This document shows positions 1 through 11,600 of a stretch of DNA of 64,000 nt, piece by piece. The notes under the pieces were generated by a model. It did not search any database. It saw nothing but the letters and a program-made list of their open reading frames with translations, and was not told the origin of the DNA. Source of the DNA: Sabethes cyaneus (Eukaryota > Arthropoda > Insecta > Diptera > Culicidae); NCBI RefSeq assembly GCF_943734655.1, contig NC_071355.1, positions 221,388,527 to 221,452,526 on the forward strand, given 5' to 3'. The translations under genes were made by a program, and so were the position numbers. The first letter of the stretch is position 1. Each line of letters begins with the position of its first letter.

Positions 1-1095
1 TCACCAAAACAGTGCAACGAGAAACTGTATCCACTAACTTCACCTGCTGCCAGTAGCCTAGTGAAAAAGGAATGAATCGAACGAAATAAAACAAAAAAAT
101 GTATGCTTAACCGTATCAACAAGTACATTTACACTGTATTACATTAAATCATAACTATGTTTTAAATAAACTTTAAAAAGTGTGTGTTCGATTACTATTA
201 AACTTGATCTTCTACATTCTTTTTTACCTACCCGCAGAGCGGGTAGTCCTTATCGTCTAGTGATAATAAGTAATTATCTTAAAAACCGAAAACTGCACGA
301 AACAAAAAAAGCTTTCGAAATGATAGCTATATTGGCAAAATCTAAACGAAAAAAATATATGCGGCAAAATAAATATTTTGAGTACATGTTATCCGGCTTG
401 TCCTAAATTAGGGCGAACACAAACAAAACACCTCGAGGCCGCGTACCGGATTCCAAAGTAGCTATCTGGCGCATAATGATCTTAATCAATAAGATGCCCA
501 CTTTCATCTCTGCCTAATGCTCCTACCTTTTTGCCGTTTGGGTTGTGTAAATTGATAGGAAGCTTTGCTTCGAGAAAATTTCGCGCCTTTCGCCTGTGCC
601 ACCAACTGCTAATTTCGTTTCGATGCTCACTATCACGATAAGAAATTGTTTTTTGTTTGTTTGTTTGCTCAAAACAAACCTAAGAAAATGGCACTCAATG
701 ACAACGCATTGAACAAAACAAATTGTTTCTGCTTGCAAAAACGTGATCGTTGCCTGGACAATTTTCTGTTGTGTCGTGTGTTTGGTGGTAGGAGCGTGCC
801 TCCAGAGCTACTTTCTCGGCGATTTGCTAGTATCTTTTCCATTTTTTTTTGTTCTACACAGATTTGGATAATAATCATAATAGTAAAATCATTCCGTTGT
901 GTTCCCTCGTCTCTTAATCTGTTATCAGTTTTAAGATGAATGTATGTGTGTTTTTCGTTTGCTATAACTTTTTAGATTTTAATCCTTTTTTTTGGAGAGT
1001 ATACTCACTAGTTACCTTTAATTAGTTTTTTATCTTATAGAATATGTGTTGTTTTTTTTTTGTTTCTTTTTCTGAAGATTATTTTAGATTGATAA
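1..1095. other. Unassigned region at window edge
   Basis: I recognise no gene here. The short open frames have no family resemblance and lie in AT-rich sequence. The right-hand part (about 800-1095) is probably 3' untranslated sequence of the minus-strand zinc-knuckle gene that stops at 1096, because it is T-rich and directly downstream of that stop. I found no clear AATAAA on the minus strand, so the transcript end is not placed. The first 100 bases could be the 3' end of a plus-strand gene outside the window; there is an AATAAA near 84, but no coding evidence. Confidence 0.4.
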
Positions 1096-2581
1096 TCATT
1101 TACTGATAGTGCTACTACTACTGCTATCGGTTTGATTATTTATTGTTTGTGTTGATACAGAAGTAGGGGCATCTAGCGAGCTATTATTACTACTGCTACT
1201 GCTAATAAGATTAGGTCCGTGCTGTGGCTGTTGGTGTGGTGGTAGCGGTAGTGGCAGTGTCGCCGTCGAGGACGCAACCGAGGAGGACGCTAGAGAAGAA
1301 GAAGAGGACGAAGACGATGAAGAAGAGGATGACGAAGACGATGATGACGACGACGCCGCTGAAGAAGCGCCAGAAGACAACACCGCAGATGACGGCAGGG
1401 ACGCAACCGAAACGGATGAGGGCGGTGATGTTGACGATGACGGTGCAATTACGGCTGTGCCTGTGACCAATGCGACGCTGTTTGGTTGGGATGTCCCCGA
1501 CACCCCGACACCGGCGGCAGCGGCAGCGGCGGCGGCTGCGGCAATTGCAGCATTGTAGTCTAGCTTGTAGACTGAGTTTCTCGTCACATCCTCCATAGAG
1601 GCTTCCTGACAATCTAGTCCGGTATGTTTTTGGGAACCGCAGTTAAAACAGGACATTGCGCAATACATTCCTGTTGGAGTAGTAGCGCTTGGCGGATGCG
1701 GGGGTGGTACCGCACCAATGGCGGCTGGTGGCGTATAAGCTGTGGGCACTTTCTGTTGTATTAGCGGAGGTTGTGGATGTGGTGATTGAATTTGCTGTTG
1801 GGTTGGTGGTGGCGGCTGGGAGGATGGAACTGACCGAATCGTTTGAAGGGTCTGTGTACTAGCAGCTACCGGCGCTGCAGCGTTTGGGGGCAGAAAAGTT
1901 ATAGTTGCGCCTCCACCAACTTGGGCCGTGTACGGATAGAGGATCTCTCCATTGTGCTGCATCGTTGGATACGCAGCTGGCGGTCGGAATGCGGTTCCCG
2001 GCGGTAGACCTGTCGCCGTATGGGCTGAAATAAGAGGTCGTGTCGCAGCCAAATGCGCCGTATGATATGGATAGGGAGCAGTAAACTGAGGCTGCGAGCT
2101 CAAAACAATGTTTGTACCGCCGGCCGTTGGCGTCGGGGCTCCTAATAATACAGCGCTCGACACTACGCTATTGTTATTTCCATTGCTATTATTCATAGTA
2201 TTGTTATTATTATTACTATTACTAATTAAATTTTGTGTAGCGGATGTTACCATTATGTCGTTACTACCGCCGACGAACTGCTGCTGCTGAGACTGAACCT
2301 GCTGCTGCGCTGCTGTCTGAGTATATATCACAGTACCAGTACCTAATTGCTGCGGCTTGTCCGGGCGACCATTGATCCTGCCCATGTTCGATGATCTGCT
2401 TCGGATCAGTCCGCTAACGTTGTTCGAAGGTGCCACATTCAAGCCTGGTGTCTCAGGAGGGGAAATGTCCCCAGCCGAGCTGCCTGAATCACTACTAGAT
2501 TTCTGAGTCAGATCAATCAGACTTATGTTATTCAGCGCATAGGACAACCCCATTCCGGTGTTAGTGCCATGGAAGCCTGTT

Positions 2582-2613
<32 letters not shown>

Positions 2614-5600
2614 ATGGGCCTGTTGTTGCTGCTGGTGATGATACTGAATCTGGTTGACGTAGCTCTGTTTGTTGGATTGACGAGGCAGAGTATTGTGACT
2701 GGGACGATAGCCATTCCGTAACTGCTGCAACTGGTTCAAAGCCATGGTTTGGTCAACGCCCAGCAGCACCGACTAAAAGAGATTAAGAATAAGAATAATT
2801 TAGTCAAACAAAGAACGAAAAACATTCCCATGTTTAAAATCTCTTTAATCAATAAAAAAAATTCCCATGTAGTTTCAAAAGGCACTTCGGAGTCGATTCT
2901 AGGTAAACACTAAACTAAAGTTGATGAAGTTCAACGAAATCTGTATCGGATTCCTTCCTAGCCAGTTCGCTTATTTTTTCATCGAAAACATTGATAAGTC
3001 AATTTTAAAAAGCGGAATAGAAATAAATACGTCCCAGTAATTCGCCTTATGATACTACTGCCTATAAATGTATTATAAAGAAACTGACCTCATCGACTGT
3101 TTTTAACTGCTGCTGCTGGGACTGTTGTTGAACCTCCCGTTCTCGGTGATCCTGCTGGTGCTGATGCTGACGCTGAGTTTGCTGTTGCTCCACTGGTGTT
3201 GGCTGTTGATTCCGACTGATACGATGCTGCACACTGCTGGCTGGGATTCTTGTCGGGCTTGCCGTACGACTGTGAATCGGCGACGATGGATTGCTCAGAT
3301 GGGGCGAAGAAGATGGCGGTGGAAAAGACGTCTGTAAAGGAATAGTACCGGATAGCATAGTTCAAAAGTCCGTTCGACAGACAAGAATTGCAACGATTTT
3401 TTTTATTAATTCCAAATAACTAATAATGATCCTATATCAATTGTACACAATAAAGTGCGAGTAATATAACACAGGAAGTTAATCAACAGCTAAAACATTT
3501 TGTTTTTGTTGCTTGACATACACAGGCAATGTGTCACTGAACGTAAAGTTAGCGAAGTATTGGATCGCAACCGTAGGAAAACTACGAGAATAGCTGGTAA
3601 AGTATTAAGTAGCATGATATACACTCACATCTAGTCCCACCTGGAACAGCGGATTACGTAAAGTCCAGTGCGGCGGTACAGTCGACGGTGGTGGCATAGT
3701 AAAGTCCTGAGGTATCTGCATCTGCATCTGCTGTAGGCCTTCAACTGTCATATGTGTCGGCATGCTACCATCACCGGGAATCATCTAAAATGAAAACAAC
3801 ATCAAATATTACACATAAATCAATCCAAATTACATGTCAACAACTACAATTACAACTATGCACTGCAAAACCTGATAGTTTGTTTAAACGAACGCACAAG
3901 CTGCGATAGCTTCATTGAACAGACCTAACCTATGCAGCACAGACAGTTACTCACACAGTTATACAGGTGCAAACATCAGTGTAAACAGATTTTTATCAAT
4001 CAGCGTTAAATTTCTGAATGAAAAGAGAAAAACAGCGCTAATAAAGCGATCGCTTAGTGTTCTTACTGCCTCGCGTCTACAAATTGTTACTCGAGGCGGA
4101 TAACCAAATAGACCGTACAATTTATTTGCAACAAATCCAACATGTAACCAGATCCACGAAGAAGTTTAAGAGGAAGTAATTTATATATTCCTAGTTTGTT
4201 TTCAAATGTTCTAGTTCATAGCAGAATCATTGTGAATTCCTTTTCAAAGATTATTTCACACATTTGATCGACGCCTTTTCACGCTCACAATCTATTTATA
4301 TAAAACTAAAAGTCAGCTAAAACAAGCATACTGCAAGTTTAGTTTAAATATATGTCAACCTTACGTTATTCTGTAACGTGGAAACGTCCTCGACCTAGAC
4401 ACTACAGGTCAGACGCGCAACCGAACGGAATCGAATGGAATTCGCACAATGCGCAGCCACGATAATTGCAACCGCTGCTGCTGCTGCCATCAACATCATA
4501 CTACAAGTATCGTGTCGCCTCGGTTGCGGTCGTCGCCTTTACGCTTACGGATGCAACCATTAATAAAATCTTGCTCTTACACTACCCATACACTTTGCAC
4601 GCCTTACCGGTTTAGTGTTGTTGTACCATAACCACATCCCAACGCAAGCTAAGCGACGGTGACTGGAATTAAAAATTCACAATACGCGAAAGCACATCGG
4701 GATGACTCATTCGTCGGCTACTGTGGAAGAGTTCAATTTATTGTTCCCGTTGCTCTACCCAAGCATATTCACACAGAAAAGAGACGACAACCGTAGGATT
4801 GAGAAAATTATATTTGTTCAGAACATGTTCATCGTTATGTATTCGGAGAATATTAAGCCTACTTGCAGTTCCATTTGTTTGATCATAGGCTCAATGTTAT
4901 ACGTTTCAGTCCACTCTAACTGTTGCAAACGAGTTTCAAATAAAAACTCTTATTTCTTCCATGATTGCTCAAGAACTTTAATTTTTAGTTAAGTAAGTTT
5001 TTCGAAAAGTGAATAACCGAAACTAACCAAAGCTGGTTGAAGTAATACCAAATTCGTGTTTCATATCAATCCGATTAGCTGTCAATGCGTTTGCAAACGA
5101 AGCTAAAATTTAGTTGCTCGGTTTTCATCATAAAACACAGTTTCAAACCGCCTAGCATACGGCGGTATTCGGTTTCAGCAGCGACACGAGAGCAAGTATA
5201 AAGAAAATTGCACATTGCGAAACTGCCACAAACTTTAGAATGGAGCAAACCTTTACCTTAATCTAGGCAAAGATTATTCACATTAAGTTTTTTCACTAGT
5301 CTCTAAGATAGTTTATTTTTGTTACCATTTCAATTACTTCCGCAATTGATTCTAATTTCAATAGTTATTCGTAAAAATCCAAAATAAAAGTTAGGGATGC
5401 GACTAAGTTCCCGCTGTTTATCCATAGATGGCTCCAGTAGTAACTCCAACCACTACTTCACCAACCCCATAAACTTCGCAGATGACTTTGATATCATAAC
5501 CAGAAGCTTTACGATAGCGGGTATAAAAAGGAAGGCAACTAGACAAAAGCGCCGAACATAGCTATAGCCATCCTAAGCCCCTACCTAACACCTCCACGGC

Positions 5601-8600
5601 GCCATAGCTGGAAAAACTTCAATTTCTATAATTGAGTAGCTAAACTAGGAAATGCGGGGTCGTGTGGTTTTCAGTTCCTAACCATCCAATTGTAGATTTG
5701 GGCAATCATTCAACTACACGACTCTATATAGGTATCCTTTGATATAAGGCGCTATATCCTTAGCCAATTTCAGCAGCTTTTTCTAAATGGCATTAGTTCA
5801 TATCTGAGGGTCCGGAGTATAACTTAACCTTCATTAGCAAAGATAAATAAATCATTATTTATACGGGAAGCATTCGGTACGGGAGGTCCACGCTTTTTTC
5901 CTTCCCTTTGATTTCAAAGAGTTTAATGGAATTAGGTGTTATTTCTGCTTCCACTTGATTCCTTGGAATTCTCTGTGCGGTATTTGCCGCACAGTTGGCC
6001 TGGCCTGGTCGAAAACCAAATACATGAAAGGAAGAGGCTCAGAGGGGGCACGAACTAGAAGCGGTAGATGTGTTCGTGTATTTGCAAAGGTAATGCTGTG
6101 CACCAGGGTCCGTGTTATTTATTTTGAACTATTGAAACCAGCACTAGCGAACGGCGTCAAATTCAACTGATACAATTGAGCCAAGCATGTACAAAAATTA
6201 ATCACAATACAAGCAGAGGCACAAAAAAGTGATTCTACAACATGACAACGCTGTTCCTCACGTTACCAAACGCGTAAAAAGCTTAAGCCCTATAATATAA
6301 TATATGGCAATGAGGTGATACACTGCACCAGTTGGACTGTCAGAGTGCGTGCCAATCGAACCAAATGGCTTCCACTCCAACTTGAATTTTAAAATAAAAA
6401 CAAAGCTTGTATTCAATGTATTGTTAAAATTTTCGGGCTGCTGGTTCAGTTATTGAGTAGCAGTGTTGCTAAAACTGTAGAATTTTTGATTGCCATACTT
6501 TACATTATAGGGCTTTATTAAAACCTGCTTGGAAACACTCAAATGGGAAGTTCTACCCCACCCGGCTTATTTCCCAGACAATACCGCGATTCGATAGTAT
6601 TTGTTTCGTTCGATTAGTTTGGTACATGGTTTGTTTGGTCAGCTCTCAACAGTTCCGCTCATATGACTTTTAGCGTAGCAGTATTCAAGCTCAGACGGAA
6701 ATATAGGAAAAAGTTTCAGCTACTGTTTTACCTGACTCACTGCGAATATGCGTATTATTGAAATAAAACGTTACCATACGTTTTATTCGTTTATAACGCA
6801 TATGCAGTTAATATCGATAACAAACGAAGTTGTGCTTTTGTTATTGCATTTAATTTGTAAAAAGTTCATGAATAACAATTCATTTTCACAATACAATTAT
6901 TGCGTACTACTGGCACATGAAATATAACGTTTAAGTACGTTATTTTAGCGATCAAAATTAACGATATTTTCGAGACAAGGGCGATATTTTTCGAAACCTT
7001 TCGAGCCAACACGATCCCGCGAATACAACGCATAGGGGAACTGTGGATAAAATGAACAGGGGTGGTAAAATGAACAGGCAGCCAAATTCCCAGTAAACCG
7101 ATTAAAATCTGTTCAAGATCAATAGGTATCTTCCCCTAGAAGTATTCCAAGCTGTTTGAGACAATATGTGATGATCATAACCTTTCCAATGTGAAAAAAA
7201 TTGAAAAAGTAAAAAATATTTGCAGAAATCTGACGCTGATGGTAATTTCCACTATTAGTAAATAAGCTATTTTGGCGAAACAAATTAAATTTCGACTATT
7301 GGTATCATTTAGTGTTGTTTGCTCATCACTATCCTGCGGATCTGTCGAAAATTCCAAATATTTTTATCAACTGTTTGTTTATAATAAACATTTGAAAACA
7401 ATTGGTGTTTTGGGGGTAAAATGAACACCTCACTATGGGGGCAAAATGAACAGTGTGTATAATGATATTTTATTTTCCATTTATCAGCAGCCACGAAATA
7501 ATTTCAATTCAAGCAATAAAAATGATCGAGTCTCTCGAAAAATGACAGAAAATGACAGAGTGCTGGAAAATCATGTGAGTTAAAAGTCAAGCATTGTATG
7601 AACGTGGCGAAGATACATTATGTTAACTTTGTGGAGTCCCATTTTAATTCCAACAGCTCTGTTGAATATCTACGGCTTATGTAGAACAATGATAAAGTAA
7701 AATAATGTTTAATTTATCCAAATTGCATGTTAACTGTAGTTTTCTATGACATGTTCATTTTCCCCTCACTGCATGTTCATTTTACCCACACGAAAATAGT
7801 CAGGTTCGAATGTGACGGTTTCGAAAAAAAGAAATTTTTCATGACAAATCGTTCTTTTTCAACCATCTTTATATATTGCTACGTGGAATATGAATCCAGC
7901 TTTCAATTCATATAGTGCGTTCAGCATTTGGTTGGTTCCTGGGGGAGAAAATGGCGAAATTGCTAAGGGTGTTCATTTTACCCCCAGTTCCCCTATTCGC
8001 AGTGAGTCAGGTAACACAGTAGTGATAAGCAATATTTTAAATAATTCATTTACAACCATTTCTTTACAGCAAAACTGTATTTCCAAGAAAAAAATAGCGA
8101 AAACGTCGTTGCGCACCTAAACCTAAACTATTACGAAGTAAAATACAAGAATCATAATAGTGGAATTGAATGGAAAAAAATTTTGCTTACATATATTTGA
8201 GATTTCACTAAGACGCTCAAGAATAACTCTTTTGATTTTGTTTTCTAATGCCTATACTGCCAAAAATCGTCGAAAACCAATTTTACAATCATTTCGCTGA
8301 GTCGACTGAATGGACTGATAAAATCTCCAATTTATGACCAACATTAATCAACAACCAAACATCAAATGATATCATATCATTAGTCACAAGTGTGGAATAG
8401 TGAGAAATACAGAAAATGCTTGGAAAACCTTGCACGTTTTTACGCATTATCCGCGAACCACGACAGGGCCTGAGGGAGAAGTTTGGACCGACTTCAATTT
8501 TAATTGGGTCACATTAGAGCTCGGTTCAATGCGCAAATCCTCCAGCTTGGGCAAAGAGAAACGATCTACGAACCTAGTAAGCGTTGCCTCAATGGCCCCC

Positions 8601-11600
8601 CTTTAGCTAATTTTCCGCCCTTTCCTCATCACCTCTTGTACCACTCGGTTTGGTACTAAAACACCTTTGATTTCGTCAGTACATTCTAATAATTAAAGCT
8701 TGATCTCACTATAAAGGTCAAGACAACAAAACATGAGGTTGATCTATCATACAGAAGGTCATGGCGAACCAAATGCGCTTCATGAAATGTATGGTTTATC
8801 AGGTTTTACGGCATGAAATATAGTAACTGCTTATTTGATTTCAACCAGCATCGATCTTTATTATCAACAAGTCCTACAAGAATCTGGGATTCATTACGTA
8901 CATCGCTAACGACTTTCACGACGTGTATTGTCTCAAAGATCCCTATTGCGCATTAGTCCGCTCCAACTTTAAGTATAATTTAGAATCCCTACTATCAAAT
9001 CAGAGCCGAATCGAGCCAGAACAGCGTAGATTTGTTCGTTTTGCTCTTTGGAGACTTCCGAAGAATGGCTCCTTACAACTACTAAGCTGTCAACAATGCT
9101 GCAGACTTATCGACCTGAGTCCACCGCACATTCGTCGTGATGTAAACAGAGCGATAGTTTGCGGACTTCGCAAGCAGACTGTCCGTCAATACTGGAAAAC
9201 CTCGACATACATGTCCGAGATCACACGTTGTACAATCACCCCGTACCGCATGTGTGAATAGTATTACACATATGGGTATGGACATTGTTATGATAGCCGT
9301 ATAGAAAAGAATTAGAAACATTGTGTTCTGGTTGGGGGCCGATGGTTCTGGACGGCCTTGGGTTCGAGCATGGACTTGAAATTGGATTTCAACTTGAACT
9401 TTGATTTAGTTTGGACTCAGACTTAGATGTGGACACAGCCTTAGTAAGGCAGACTGGTCGACCTTCATTCTTCTATGCACCACATGATGTAGTAGAATGT
9501 ACCTTGTAAGAGTGTCTCTCAGCCACGCTATCTATCACCGAATTGCCGAATAGATCGAGAAGGAACACCTAACGACGAGATAAGACGTTTTTAGGTTGTG
9601 AAGTACTAAATGTTCCATTCTTGCCAAAATGTTACCTTCCTGTAATAAAATTCTACTACATGTGAACGTTTGCTGCGATCATGATTGAAAATCTTCCTTC
9701 AAGTTGGGAAATGATAAGGAAAATGTGACAAGAATTTACACTTTCTTACCTATTATTGATTTTTTCTATTAATCAATCGAAATACGATTTTCTTCCTTGC
9801 GAATCAACTCGTTGAATTTCTGATTGAAGAAAGACAGCAAACGTTAAGAAATAAAATAGGTTTGTACCCCGAAAATTTGCCCATTTTTTAACTTTTTTGA
9901 TTTTTGCCTTCGCCCAGTTAGCTTGGAGGTACGATGCTGGTCACACAAGCCAGTCGTCGTATGCTTGCCTAGATAAAGTCAGCAGAATCGTAGCACTAGC
10001 CCCATAATTGTCCTGACCCTAAAAGCCAGCGGTCTGTCGATAAAGAAGGGTCAAATCTTAGAAAAACGTAAAGCCCAAAGCTTTGCTTTTTATCGAAGAC
10101 TACAGAACTTAAGACAGGGCATAGTAGATGACTCACATATACACAGCAAAGAACGATATTGCTAACGCCATATTTTATCTTCAGGGGGGACCCTACTCGG
10201 AAAAGTCGGAAAAATCGAATTTTATTTTTTTGCATTTTCAACAAGGTTATACCTGGAAAATAAAAAGAAAACTTCTCCAATTTAATTCTACTATGTATAT
10301 TTTATTCTTGACAGATACGTATTTCGCCTACGACTTGCAGGCTTCCTCAGTGTCTGTTTTCGAACTGTTCGAAGTTCTAGGCGAAATACGTATCTGTCAT
10401 GTATAAAATATACATAGTAGAATTAAATTGGAAAAGTTTTCGTTTCATTTATTTTCCAGGTTTTGTATTCTACCAAGACGCTCCAAAAACTTCAGTCAAG
10501 GTTATACCTTTAGACATTTCATTCCAAAAGGATTTTTGATATCTGATTTTGTTGAAAAGTTACAGCAAAAACTGTAGGGTCACCTCAATAGAAGTGTATC
10601 GCTGTATGAAACTTTAACACGTTTTTTTTGCGAAACCATATTTTTTCAGCTGACGGTACGTGTAACTCAGAATCTAGTGGTCCGATTTGGCTGAAATTTT
10701 TTTCCAGTATGTAAAAATGAATTATCTAAATTGTTACGTAGTCGCTTTTTATTACCTCGATTCTTTAATTTTTTAATTAATTCAACAAAATACCTTTAAG
10801 AGATGCCCGGTTTCGAAATATGCACGCTCTCTTAACGAAGATGCTTGAAGACCAAATTTTAGATGTAACCAAAAGTTGGCAGCCATAGGATATATTGAAA
10901 CCAAGATCAGAACCACAATTGACACATTCCACGCGCTTGTACACCAAGAAATCGGTATTTAAAACTGCTTATTTCAACCCATATTTTACTGGATATGAAC
11001 CAGTGATTATTGAACTACAAAAACAACGTAGTTCTCAACACAATCAACATACAGAACGTTTAATAATTAGCACATTGAAGTGTACACATATTAAAACATG
11101 GTGGAAAAAGCGGAATTTCTGTGATGGTGTACCGTTACGAAATTATACTTGTTGTACCTACCTAAATAACAATCTGAATCAAAAAGTAAATACTACGTTA
11201 GAAAGTACATTTAACAGACATAATTTAAAACTTGTTTAATAACTTAGTCACAAACATATTTTTTGCTGGCGGGAGCAAAATGTCAATGAAAGTCGGGTCC
11301 TCGTCGTAACGGGACACGCTGGAAAGTGTCAATTGTGCTCTATAATAACCAAGGTCTGTCGAAAAGACCATCTTTCGTCAAAATAAAATCAGCAAACAAG
11401 ACACTTTGAGCTTGACTTGAAAAATAAATCATAATTGAACAAAGTAGATCTTCAATAATAAAGAAAACAACTGCTGTGACACATAAAAAATCGTCCCCCG
11501 AATTGAATGCGTATAACTGCAAAAATATCGCTCTATTTTATGTCAGATGTTGCTTTTCATCTAATCGGGTATGAAATGGGAAAGGCAAACAAGAAAGCGA

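Larger units (their letters stand above)
10183..10780 (+). repeat. Dispersed repeat, copy 1 (starts AGGGGGGACCCTACTC)
   Basis: The sequence from 10183 and again from about 10500 to 10780 matches 42752-43090 at many points: GGGACCCTACTC, GTCGGAAAAATCGAATTTTA, TTTTTGATATCTGAT, and AATTATCTAAATTGTTAC. This copy is split by a 243-base insertion at 10255-10497 that the second copy lacks. It does not code. Confidence 0.65.

Noticed and set aside
182..406. 74-codon plus-strand frame near the window start
   Set aside because: No family resemblance, AT-rich, no splice or promoter support.
1211..1612. Minus- and plus-strand open frames overlapping the zinc-knuckle last exon
   Set aside because: They are other-frame readings of Ser/Ala/Gln codon repeats in the real exon.
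10895..11239. 114-codon plus-strand frame in the large intron
   Set aside because: No family resemblance and no splice or transposon context that supports it; left as chance.
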